From: Pseudobacteroides cellulosolvens ATCC 35603 = DSM 2933
GTDB taxonomy: Bacteria; Bacillota; Clostridia; Acetivibrionales; DSM-2933
Assembly (NCBI RefSeq): GCF_001262605.1
Contig: NZ_LGTC01000001.1
Location: 6,088,001 to 6,152,000, forward strand
Direction of reading: 5' to 3'
Length of the DNA stretch: 64,000 bases
Below the pieces are notes generated by a model. The model searched no databases and was not told the origin of the DNA. It saw only the letters and a list, made by a program, of their open reading frames with translations. Below, in pieces: positions 50,654-58,826 of the stretch. Numbering within the stretch: position 1 is the first letter of the stretch; each line of letters begins with the position of its first letter. The translations under genes and the position numbers were made by a program.

Positions 50654-52852
50654 ATGGAGTTTGCGGGTAGGTTCTGTAAGATGGTGATAGAAAATATGAG
50701 CAATGCTTTTGCGTACCACAGAATTATTTTAGATGATTGTGGAAGTCCCATTGATTATGAATATATAGAAGTCAATCTTGCATTTGAAAAGCATACAGGG
50801 CTTTCAAGGGATATGGTAGTTGGTAAAACTATCAGGCAAATTATACCTCATATTGATAACGATACAGCCAAATGGATAGAGTTTTTCGGGCAGGTAGCTA
50901 TAAGCGGTAAGGCTGCAACCAAGGTTCATTACTCAGAGGTTTTTGACAGATGGTATTCTGTAAATTCTTACTCACCTGAAAAGGAATACTTCATTGCAAT
51001 TTTTAATGACATAACTGAGTTAAAGAAAAATGAAGCTATCCTTTTAGAGAAGAATGAGAAGCTTAATGAGATGTATGGGGAACTTAGCAAATCGGAAGAA
51101 GAACTGAGGATACGGTACGAAGAACTTCAGGCTAAAAATGGCGAAATTAAAAGAATGAATGATATGTATATGTTGGTTTCAGATGCAACAACTGATGGTA
51201 TCTGGTACCCCGATGTACAGGGCAATAAAAGGGTTTTTGCCGGGAAATGGCATGAAATTTTGGGTTATGAACCTGATGAACTGCAGGAAATTGATATATG
51301 GAATGATATTATACACCCTGACGATTTGGATAAAAATTATGAAGAATATTTACGCCATATTGACAATAAGACTGAAAAATATGAATATGAATGCAGAATG
51401 AAGGCAAAGGACGGAAATTATAAGTGGATCAGAGTAACCGGTAAGGCAATGTATAATAAAAGTGGAAAAATACATATGCTGGCTGGTGCTATTTCTGATA
51501 TAAGTAAGTTAAAGGAACAGGCAGCATATATTGAATATTTGGCATTTCATGACTCATTGACAGGACTGCCTAACAGAGCATTGTTCATGGATAGGTTGTC
51601 AATAGCTGTGGGAATGGCGGAAAGAAATAAAAGGAATGTTGCAGTTGTATTGCTTGATGTAGATAATTTTAAGGAAATCAATGATAGTATGGGGCATGAT
51701 ATTGGGGATATATTTCTTAAGATAATTGCAAAACGTCTTTCTCAGAGTGTCAGAAACTATGAGACATTGGCAAGGATAGGAGGAGACGAGTTTGCTGTAT
51801 TGCTGCAAAATATTAGTGAGCAGGATGAGGCTTTTGAGTTTTGTGAACGCCTTAGAGATGCTGTAAATGAACCTTTCGAGCTGGAAATGCATACATTCAA
51901 TATAAGCATTAGCATCGGCGTTGCCATGTATCCAACTGATGGAAAGAATATTATGGAAATCCTCAAGAATGCTGATACTGCCATGTATAAGGCAAAAGCA
52001 ATTGGTAAGAATAACATCCAGTTTTTTAGCCTGGATATGAAGCAAACAATGATAAGGAAGCATCTTATCGAGAGGAAGCTAAGAGCAGCACTAAAGGATC
52101 AAAAGTTTACCCTCAATTATCAGCTTCAAGTCGATTTGAGTACGGGCAAAACTAGAGCCATAGAAGCCCTAATCAGATGGTTTGATAAGGATTTAGGTAT
52201 TATAGAACCGTCGGAGTTTATACCTATAGCAGAGGAAACAGGCCTGATTGTCCAAATCGGAGAATGGATATTTGAGAATGCCTGCAGGCAGGGGGCACTA
52301 TGGAATGCTAACTGCTATCCTGATGTATTGATATCCATTAATGTATCATCTATTCAGTTAAAGCAAAGTAACTTTTCTGAAATGGTGAAAAGAATACTAA
52401 AGGAGACAGGCTTAGAGCCATCACATCTTGAATTGGAAATAACAGAAGGAGTTCTTGCTGATTCATTTGAAAAGATACGTTCAATATTGGAAGGGCTTAG
52501 GAGTATTGGGGTAAAGATATCCATGGATGATTTTGGGACAGGGTACGCTTCTCTCAATTATCTTAAGAATTTGCCTTTAAATACCCTTAAAATTGATAAA
52601 AGCTTTATAAAAAATATGGACGAAGATTCTGTAGAAAAAGATATTACAGGCTCCATTGTATCTTTAGTGCATAAGCTTAATCTAGAGGTGGTAGCAGAAG
52701 GTGTTGAAACCAAGAGTCAGCTTGACTATCTTAAAAGCTGCAAGTGTGATAATGTTCAAGGCTATTTGTTTGGAAGGCCTGTACCGGCAGAAAGGGTTCA
52801 GGATTTAATGACAAATGTATCATGCATGCTATTGGACAGATGGATAAATTAA
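50654..52852 (+). CDS. PAS-PAS-GGDEF-EAL cyclic di-GMP signalling protein (second)
   Basis: The ATG at 50654 follows AAAGGTGG. The 732-residue soluble protein has a PAS domain (about 10-122), a coiled coil (123-170), a second PAS/PAC (172-290), a GGDEF domain (291-460) and an EAL domain (470-725). The diguanylate cyclase signature is intact (376-380, RIGGDEF). The inhibitory site is RNYE instead of RxxD. The EAL signature (504-506) and DDFGTGYAS are intact. The usual YQPQ before EAL reads YQLQ. Its domain order matches the protein at 11264-13384, but the PAS parts are diverged. It could make or break c-di-GMP depending on its PAS signal. Confidence 0.92.
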   Translation: MEFAGRFCKMVIENMSNAFAYHRIILDDCGSPIDYEYIEVNLAFEKHTGLSRDMVVGKTIRQIIPHIDNDTAKWIEFFGQVAISGKAATKVHYSEVFDRWYSVNSYSPEKEYFIAIFNDITELKKNEAILLEKNEKLNEMYGELSKSEEELRIRYEELQAKNGEIKRMNDMYMLVSDATTDGIWYPDVQGNKRVFAGKWHEILGYEPDELQEIDIWNDIIHPDDLDKNYEEYLRHIDNKTEKYEYECRMKAKDGNYKWIRVTGKAMYNKSGKIHMLAGAISDISKLKEQAAYIEYLAFHDSLTGLPNRALFMDRLSIAVGMAERNKRNVAVVLLDVDNFKEINDSMGHDIGDIFLKIIAKRLSQSVRNYETLARIGGDEFAVLLQNISEQDEAFEFCERLRDAVNEPFELEMHTFNISISIGVAMYPTDGKNIMEILKNADTAMYKAKAIGKNNIQFFSLDMKQTMIRKHLIERKLRAALKDQKFTLNYQLQVDLSTGKTRAIEALIRWFDKDLGIIEPSEFIPIAEETGLIVQIGEWIFENACRQGALWNANCYPDVLISINVSSIQLKQSNFSEMVKRILKETGLEPSHLELEITEGVLADSFEKIRSILEGLRSIGVKISMDDFGTGYASLNYLKNLPLNTLKIDKSFIKNMDEDSVEKDITGSIVSLVHKLNLEVVAEGVETKSQLDYLKSCKCDNVQGYLFGRPVPAERVQDLMTNVSCMLLDRWIN

Positions 52853-52883
52853 GGCATGAGTAAAGAACACAAAAAATGAAATA

Positions 52884-52912
52884 TTGCAGTAATATAAATA
52901 ATGTGTTATAAT
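52884..52912 (+). promoter_or_regulatory. Promoter of the thiamine operon
   Basis: TTGCAG (52884-52889), 17 nt, TATAAT (52907-52912). The start would be about 35 nt before the TPP aptamer. Confidence 0.7.
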
Positions 52913-52953
52913 TTTTTAGCGATAAAAATATAATTGAATATAAAATTTATATG

Positions 52954-53045
52954 CTAGGGGTGCTTTAAGAAATGACTAAAGCTGAGAGAAACCTTTGTTT
53001 CAACCCTATGAACCTGATACGGATAATTCCGTCGTAGGGAAGCGA
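52954..53045 (+). promoter_or_regulatory. TPP riboswitch (thi box)
   Basis: The conserved blocks are all present: TAGGGGTGC, GCTGAGA at 52981, CAACCCTATGAACCTGAT, GGATAATTCC, and CGTAGGGAAGC. Thiamine pyrophosphate binding should favour the terminator at 53069 and lower expression of the thi genes. Confidence 0.96.
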
Positions 53046-53068
53046 TTGTAATACTTATTTAAAAAAGA

Positions 53069-53100
53069 GAGCTTATCCTTACGGGTAAGCTTTATTTAAT
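53069..53100 (+). terminator. Riboswitch expression-platform terminator
   Basis: GAGCTTATCC pairs with GGGTAAGCTT around TTAC, and TTATTTAATTTT follows. It lies between the aptamer and thiG. Confidence 0.8.
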
Positions 53101-53152
53101 TTTCAAAGGAATTTTTGTCTCTAGGGAAATTTAAAGAGGGGGAGCTGGAAAA

Positions 53153-53926
53153 ATGTCTAAGGATGTTTTGGTTATTGGAGGAATAGAACTAAGAAGCAGA
53201 TTGTTTATAGGTTCAGGCAAATATTCTTCAAATTCACTTATACCCAAGATCGTAGACAGGTCAGGAGCACAGGTTGTTACTGTTGCTGTCAGGCGTGTGG
53301 ATCTTGATTCGAAGGATGAAAATATGCTGAATTTCATACCTAAGGAATGTGTTTTAATGCCTAATACTTCGGGGGCTAGAAACGCGGAAGAGGCTGTGAG
53401 AATTGCACGCCTTGCAAAAGCTATGGGCTGTGGGAATTGGATAAAGATTGAGGTAATATCTGATACCAAGTATTTGTTACCGGATAATTTTGAAACACTT
53501 AAGGCTACTGAAATATTGGCCAAGGAAGGGTTCGTTGTTTTACCTTATATGAGCCCGGATCTTATGATGGCAAAAAGGATGAGAGATGCAGGTGCTGCTG
53601 CTGTAATGCCACTTGGTGCTCCTATTGGGACAAATAAGGGCCTTAAAACAAAAGAGCTTGTTAAGATTATGATTGATGAAATTGACCTTCCTATCGTTGT
53701 AGATGCCGGAATAGGCAAGCCTTCCGAGGCTGCCGAGGCTATGGAGCTTGGAGCATCGGCTGTGCTTGTTAATACTGCGATTGCTTCAGCAGGTGATGCG
53801 GTGTCGATGGCACAAGCTTTTGCATTAGCTGTTAACGCAGGTAGAATGGCTTATCTGGCAGGGACAGGAGCAGTAAAGGATTTTGCTGAAGCTTCATCAC
53901 CCCTTACCGGATTTTTGAATGTCTAA
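53153..53926 (+). CDS. thiG: Thiazole synthase
   Basis: The 257-residue TIM-barrel enzyme forms the thiazole phosphate ring from 1-deoxy-D-xylulose 5-phosphate, dehydroglycine and ThiS thiocarboxylate. The Schiff-base Lys is K98 (NWIKIEVISD). The GAPIGTNKG and VDAGIGKPS motifs are seen. It is the first gene behind the TPP riboswitch; its dehydroglycine comes from the radical SAM ThiH encoded next. SD GGGGGAG. Confidence 0.96.
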   Translation: MSKDVLVIGGIELRSRLFIGSGKYSSNSLIPKIVDRSGAQVVTVAVRRVDLDSKDENMLNFIPKECVLMPNTSGARNAEEAVRIARLAKAMGCGNWIKIEVISDTKYLLPDNFETLKATEILAKEGFVVLPYMSPDLMMAKRMRDAGAAAVMPLGAPIGTNKGLKTKELVKIMIDEIDLPIVVDAGIGKPSEAAEAMELGASAVLVNTAIASAGDAVSMAQAFALAVNAGRMAYLAGTGAVKDFAEASSPLTGFLNV

Positions 53927-53969
53927 GAAATAGTCTAGTGATATGTATATAGAATAGATGGTGAATAAT

Positions 53970-55070
53970 ATGAGTTTTTATGATGTAATAAAAAAATATG
54001 AGCAGAATGCCGTCCTTGAAAGGATACAAAGTGTAAGCAAGGAAGAGGTGACAAGAGTACTTTCAAAGGAAAGTTTTTCTATTGATGATTATTTTGTCCT
54101 CATCTCTCCTGCTGCCTCCGGCTTTCTGGAAGAAATGGCAAGAAAGGCACAGAAGATAACCCTTCAGCATTTCGGAAGGGCAATGGTCTTATATGCACCT
54201 TTATATCTTGCCAATTACTGTGTTAATAATTGCTTATACTGTGGTTTTAATGTTCACAATGAACTGGATAGAAGAAAGCTGACAATGGAAGACCTGAAGA
54301 TTGAGGCAAAAGCTATTTCCCAAATGGGTATAAGGCACATCCTTATTCTTACAGGTGAATCCAGAAAGCATTCTTCTGTAGAGTATATTAAAGAGTGTGT
54401 AAAGGTTATATCAGAGTATTTTACGTCCATTTCCATAGAAGTTTATCCTTTGGATGAGGAGGAATACAGGCTTCTTGTAAATAATGGAGTTGATGGCCTT
54501 ACAATTTATCAGGAGGTATACGACGAAGATGTATATAAAATAATGCATCCGTCAGGTCCTAAAAAGGATTACCATTATCGTCTTGATACACCTGAGAGGG
54601 GATGCAGAAGCGGTATGAGGTCTGTAGGCATAGGTGCTTTGATGGGCCTTGGAGACTGGAGGACAGAGGCTTTTTATACTGCACTTCATGCACACTATCT
54701 TACAAGCAAGTATCCTGAAGTTGAAATCAGCCTGTCAATTCCCAGGATGCGTCCTCATACAGGAAGCTTCGAGGTTCCCTCACCTGTGGATGATAGGGAT
54801 TTTGTGCAGATTATGCTTGCGGCAAGGCTGTTTTTGAGACATGTAGGTATAACTGTTTCCACAAGGGAAAGGTCTTGTTTTAGAGACAACCTTGTAGGCC
54901 TTGGAGTCACAAGGATGTCAGCGGGCTCAGTTACTGAGGTTGGGGGATATAATGAAAAACATGGTGACGGCCAGTTTGAAATATCTGACGACAGAAGCGT
55001 TGAAGAGATCAGACAGATGCTTTATAGTAAGGGCTTTCAGCCGGTATTTAAGGATTGGCAGTACATATGA
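53970..55070 (+). CDS. thiH: 2-iminoacetate synthase (radical SAM)
   Basis: The ATG at 53970 follows the SD GATGGTGA; an upstream ATG at 53958 overlaps the SD. The 366-residue enzyme splits tyrosine to dehydroglycine and p-cresol with SAM. The [4Fe-4S] ligands are C84, C88 and C91 (YCVNNCLYCGFN). ThiH instead of the oxygen-dependent glycine oxidase ThiO is expected in an anaerobe. It is co-transcribed with thiG. Confidence 0.95.
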   Translation: MSFYDVIKKYEQNAVLERIQSVSKEEVTRVLSKESFSIDDYFVLISPAASGFLEEMARKAQKITLQHFGRAMVLYAPLYLANYCVNNCLYCGFNVHNELDRRKLTMEDLKIEAKAISQMGIRHILILTGESRKHSSVEYIKECVKVISEYFTSISIEVYPLDEEEYRLLVNNGVDGLTIYQEVYDEDVYKIMHPSGPKKDYHYRLDTPERGCRSGMRSVGIGALMGLGDWRTEAFYTALHAHYLTSKYPEVEISLSIPRMRPHTGSFEVPSPVDDRDFVQIMLAARLFLRHVGITVSTRERSCFRDNLVGLGVTRMSAGSVTEVGGYNEKHGDGQFEISDDRSVEEIRQMLYSKGFQPVFKDWQYI

Positions 55071-55101
55071 CAAAATTATATGATTAGGCAGGTGAGATAA
55101 G

Positions 55102-56166
55102 GTGGAAGGGTTTGAAAGACTGATTGATGCCAATATAAATAGGGCATCAGAGGGGTTAAGGGTATTGGAGGATATATCAAGGTTCTCACTTAACAACAGG
55201 GAATTGACTTCGAAACTCAAATCATTGAGGCATGATACGAGAAAAAGTATGAATGGATATGCCTTTGATATTATACAATATAGAGATTCGGAAGGTGATG
55301 TAGGACCATCAGTATCGGAAAAGCTTGGAGTGGACGGCAAAAATGATATACGTGAGCTTGTGGCAGCTAATTTTAAAAGGGCACAGGAAGCTATAAGGAG
55401 CATTGAGGAAACACTAAAGATAATGGGAAAGGACGAAGTTTCAAGGATCTATGAAAGAATCAGGTACGGTCTTTATACATTGGAAAAAGAGTTTTCTCTT
55501 GCATTAAAGCCTTTCGTAAGGATTGATTGCCTGAAAACAGATATATACTGTCTTACGGCAGAAGAATATTCTTTAGGAAGGGATAATATTGAAGTAGTTT
55601 CCAGGATGTTAGAAGCAGGCATAAAGCTTATACAGTACAGGGAAAAGGACAAAACCATGATGGAAAAATACCGCCAGTGTATTAAGATAAGGGAGATGAC
55701 TTATGCAGCAGGTGCAACCTTTATAGTAAACGATAATATTGAGCTTGCGAGAAGTGTCATGGCAGATGGTGTACATATAGGCCAGGATGATCTTCCCCTT
55801 TATGCAGCCAGGCAGCTGGTGGGTAACTCAATGCTTATTGGGGTTTCCACACATTCGCCGGAACAGGCGATGAAGGCCATTGAAGGCGGTGCGGATTATA
55901 TTGGTGTTGGTCCCGTTTTTAAAACTTTTACTAAAAAGGATGTATGTGATCCTGTTGGATTTGAATATCTTGATTATGCAGTGCAGAATGTTAAAATTCC
56001 CTTTGTTGCTATAGGAGGGATAAAGCTGCATAATCTAAAAACGGTAGCGGAGCATGGTGCCAAATGTGTGGCCCTGGTAACGGAGATTGTAGGTGCAGAG
56101 GATATTGGTGAGGTAATTGCTTCTGCCAGGAATATTATGAAGGGAGTTAATCAAAATGGAATATAA
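55102..56166 (+). CDS. thiE: Thiamine-phosphate synthase with N-terminal ThiD2-like domain
   Basis: The GTG at 55102 follows AGGTGA. The 354-residue protein has an N-terminal helical domain (about 1-135, IDANINRASEGLRVLEDISRF) and a C-terminal TIM-barrel TMP synthase (145-350, with QYREKDK, NDNIELA and DGVHIGQDDLP). The N-terminal domain corresponds to the ThiD2-type domain, proposed to replace HMP-phosphate kinase. This fits the absence of thiD in the operon. The end overlaps thiC by 11 nt, so translation is coupled. Confidence 0.9.
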   Translation: MEGFERLIDANINRASEGLRVLEDISRFSLNNRELTSKLKSLRHDTRKSMNGYAFDIIQYRDSEGDVGPSVSEKLGVDGKNDIRELVAANFKRAQEAIRSIEETLKIMGKDEVSRIYERIRYGLYTLEKEFSLALKPFVRIDCLKTDIYCLTAEEYSLGRDNIEVVSRMLEAGIKLIQYREKDKTMMEKYRQCIKIREMTYAAGATFIVNDNIELARSVMADGVHIGQDDLPLYAARQLVGNSMLIGVSTHSPEQAMKAIEGGADYIGVGPVFKTFTKKDVCDPVGFEYLDYAVQNVKIPFVAIGGIKLHNLKTVAEHGAKCVALVTEIVGAEDIGEVIASARNIMKGVNQNGI

Positions 56167-57457
56167 AACACAAATGGAGGCAGCTAGGAAGGGAATACTG
56201 ACCGAGCAGATTAAGAAGGTAGCTGAAAAAGAGGGCATGGACCCTCAAAAACTTCTGGTATTGGTTGCAGAGGGAAGAGTAGCGATACCCGCAAATAAGA
56301 ACCATCCAGGTTTGGAGCCTGAGGGTGTTGGAGAGGGATTGAGGACCAAAATCAATGTAAATCTTGGCATTTCAAGGGATTGCAGAGATTTTGAATTTGA
56401 GATTGAAAAAGCAAGGAAGGCCATAGAAATGGGGGCTGAAGCTATAATGGATCTTAGCTCCTATGGAAAGACAAGGGAATTTAGACGTAAGCTGGTAGGA
56501 ATGTCGAAGGCTATGATAGGCACTGTTCCCATGTATGATGTTATTGGACACCTCGATAAGGATTTGGGGCAGATATCGGTGCAAGAGCTCCTTGATGTTG
56601 TAAGGGTACATGCTGAGGATGGTGTGGACTTTATGACCATCCATGCAGGTATTAACAGAAAGACAGCTGAGAGGCTTAAAAACAATGGAAGGCTTACAAA
56701 CATTGTTTCAAGGGGTGGATCACTGATATATGCATGGATGGAGCTGACCGGCAATGAAAACCCATTTTATGAATATTTCGATGACCTTTTGGAGGTTTGC
56801 AGGGAATACGATGTAACAATTAGCCTTGGTGATGCATGTAGGCCCGGAAGCATACACGATGCTACTGATGCCTGTCAGATAGAGGAGCTTATAACATTGG
56901 GAGAACTTACAAAGAGGGCTTGGGCCAAGGATGTACAGGTTATGATTGAAGGCCCTGGCCATATGGCTATTAATGAAATCCAGGCCAATATGGTACTACA
57001 GAAAAGACTTTGCCATAATGCTCCTTTCTATGTACTTGGGCCATTGGTTACCGATATTGCACCGGGATATGACCATATAACAAGTGCTATCGGTGGAGCA
57101 ATTGCTGCAGCAAGCGGTGCAGATTTTCTTTGCTATGTAACCCCTGCCGAGCACTTGCGTTTACCTGATCTGGAGGATATGAAGGAAGGCATTGTGGCGG
57201 TTAAGATTGCTGCCCATGCTGCAGATATAGCTAAAGGTATAAAAGGAGCTAGGGAGCAGGACTACCAGATGAGCCTTGCGAGGAAGAACCTGGATTGGGA
57301 AGGTATGTTCAAGTTGGCTATTGATGAAGAAAAGCCAAGGAAGTACAGGAAATCGTCAATACCTGAAATTGAAGATTCCTGCACAATGTGCGGCAAAATG
57401 TGTGCAGTAAGGACAATGAACAAGATAATGTGCGGAGAAAGACCCACTTTTGAATAG
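56156..57457 (+). CDS. thiC: HMP-phosphate synthase (radical SAM)
   Basis: The 433-residue enzyme converts aminoimidazole ribotide to HMP-P. Conserved motifs are present (SLGDACRPGSIHDATD, MIEGPGHM, APFYVLGPLVTDIAPGYDH). The cluster motif near the C-terminus reads CTMCGKMC (CX2CX3C), one residue shorter than the CX2CX4C of Proteobacteria; as far as I recall this short form occurs in anaerobic Firmicutes. Length is typical of the short form. Confidence 0.96.
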   Translation: MEYKTQMEAARKGILTEQIKKVAEKEGMDPQKLLVLVAEGRVAIPANKNHPGLEPEGVGEGLRTKINVNLGISRDCRDFEFEIEKARKAIEMGAEAIMDLSSYGKTREFRRKLVGMSKAMIGTVPMYDVIGHLDKDLGQISVQELLDVVRVHAEDGVDFMTIHAGINRKTAERLKNNGRLTNIVSRGGSLIYAWMELTGNENPFYEYFDDLLEVCREYDVTISLGDACRPGSIHDATDACQIEELITLGELTKRAWAKDVQVMIEGPGHMAINEIQANMVLQKRLCHNAPFYVLGPLVTDIAPGYDHITSAIGGAIAAASGADFLCYVTPAEHLRLPDLEDMKEGIVAVKIAAHAADIAKGIKGAREQDYQMSLARKNLDWEGMFKLAIDEEKPRKYRKSSIPEIEDSCTMCGKMCAVRTMNKIMCGERPTFE

Positions 57458-57552
57458 GAAAACAATTGTATAAGTAATGGCTAGGAATACGAAGTTATTT
57501 CTTAGGCATTACTTAGGCATTACTAAGTACGGACGGATAAAGGAGGATTTCC

Positions 57553-57756
57553 ATGTACACTGTTACGGTAAACGGAAAAAAGGTAGAGTTGGAAAAAATT
57601 CTTTCCATAAAGGATTATCTTGAATCAGCAGGAGTTGATCCAAAAATCGTTGTAGTGGAATATAATTTTGAAATCCCTGATAAGTCAAAATGGAACGAAA
57701 TAACATTGAAGGATGGAGACAACCTGGAAATTGTTAAATTTATCGGGGGCGGTTGA
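57553..57756 (+). CDS. thiS: Sulfur-carrier protein of thiazole synthesis
   Basis: The 67-residue ubiquitin-like protein ends in the GG tail (FIGGG), which is adenylated and converted to a thiocarboxylate. SD AAGGAGG. It lies 95 nt after thiC; this gap holds a direct repeat CTTAGGCATTA twice at about 57503-57524. The ThiF-like activator follows 6 nt later. Confidence 0.93.
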   Translation: MYTVTVNGKKVELEKILSIKDYLESAGVDPKIVVVEYNFEIPDKSKWNEITLKDGDNLEIVKFIGGG

Positions 57757-57762
57757 TGTATT

Positions 57763-58599
57763 ATGGATAAAGCTGATACAAATAGTGAAAATTATGAGGG
57801 TTTAAGATATTCAAGGCAGATCATATTGGACGGCTTTGGGGCAGAGGGACAGGATAAGCTTAAAAAGGCAAAAATACTTGTTGCAGGGAGTGGAGGATTA
57901 GGTTCTCCTGCTCTTCTGTATCTTGCAGCGGCAGGCGTTGGCAATATTGGAGTTGTAGACTTTGATACTGTTACAATATCCAATCTTAACAGACAGGTGC
58001 TGCATTTTACTTCCGATATGGGAAGAAAAAAGACGGATAGTGCAGAGGAAAAGCTTTATAAGCTCAATCCTGAGGTGAAGGTTATAAAGTATAATACTCG
58101 TATTCATATTGATAATGTTGAGGATATTATTTCAGGGTATGATGTTGTAATTGATGCCACAGACAATTTTACAGCCAGATACCTCATAAGTGACTGCTGC
58201 TATTTTATGAAAAAGCCGCTTGTAGAGGGAGCTGCTGTAGGTCTTGATGGTATCCTCATGACAATAATTCCAGATGAAACCCCCTGCTACAGATGTCTTT
58301 ATCCTTATCCACCGGAGGATGGTGTACTTCCAACCTGCAGTGATGTTGGCATACTTGGTGCTGTAACCGGAGTAGTAGGCTCAATGCAAGCACTTGAGGC
58401 AATTAAGTTTATAACGGGAATGGGTCAAAATATAACAGGCAGGATTCTTACCTTTGACGCACTGGCAAGCAGTTTTAGAGAGGTAAAATGGGCAAGAAGG
58501 GAATCATGTCCTTTATGCGGTAAGGAGCCTAAGATTACCGAATTGGTACAGTATAAGGTAAAGTGCAGGCTGAAAGGCATTGAAGTGAGTGAGAAATAG
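57763..58599 (+). CDS. thiF: ThiS adenylyltransferase, ThiF/MoeB family
   Basis: The 278-residue E1-like protein has the nucleotide motif GSGGLGSPALLYLAAAG (42-58), NRQVLHF and DATDNFTARY. Zinc cysteines are in CYRC and CPLCG. It adenylates the C-terminus of ThiS for sulfur transfer. Last gene of the thi operon. Confidence 0.92.
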   Translation: MDKADTNSENYEGLRYSRQIILDGFGAEGQDKLKKAKILVAGSGGLGSPALLYLAAAGVGNIGVVDFDTVTISNLNRQVLHFTSDMGRKKTDSAEEKLYKLNPEVKVIKYNTRIHIDNVEDIISGYDVVIDATDNFTARYLISDCCYFMKKPLVEGAAVGLDGILMTIIPDETPCYRCLYPYPPEDGVLPTCSDVGILGAVTGVVGSMQALEAIKFITGMGQNITGRILTFDALASSFREVKWARRESCPLCGKEPKITELVQYKVKCRLKGIEVSEK

Positions 58600-58654
58600 A
58601 AAAAAGTTAGTATTTGCACAAATAAAGCTTGTAAATAAATAGGACTATTTATAA

Positions 58655-58700
58655 AAAAACAGCTCTGACAACCTATATGTAGGATGTCAGAACTGTTTTT
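58655..58700. terminator. Bidirectional terminator between thiF and topB
   Basis: AAAAACAGCTCTGACA pairs with TGTCAGAACTGTTTTT with an inner CCTA/TAGG stem. It lies between convergent transcription units. Confidence 0.85.
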
Positions 58701-58826
58701 CTTTTATCTATATTTTTTGCAATAATCATTTTATATTTTAATTACTGCAAAACATTTTCCTTGATTCATATGCTGTACGATAATTTCTCACGACAACGAT
58801 CATGCCCTAATAAAATCGAAGTGATT

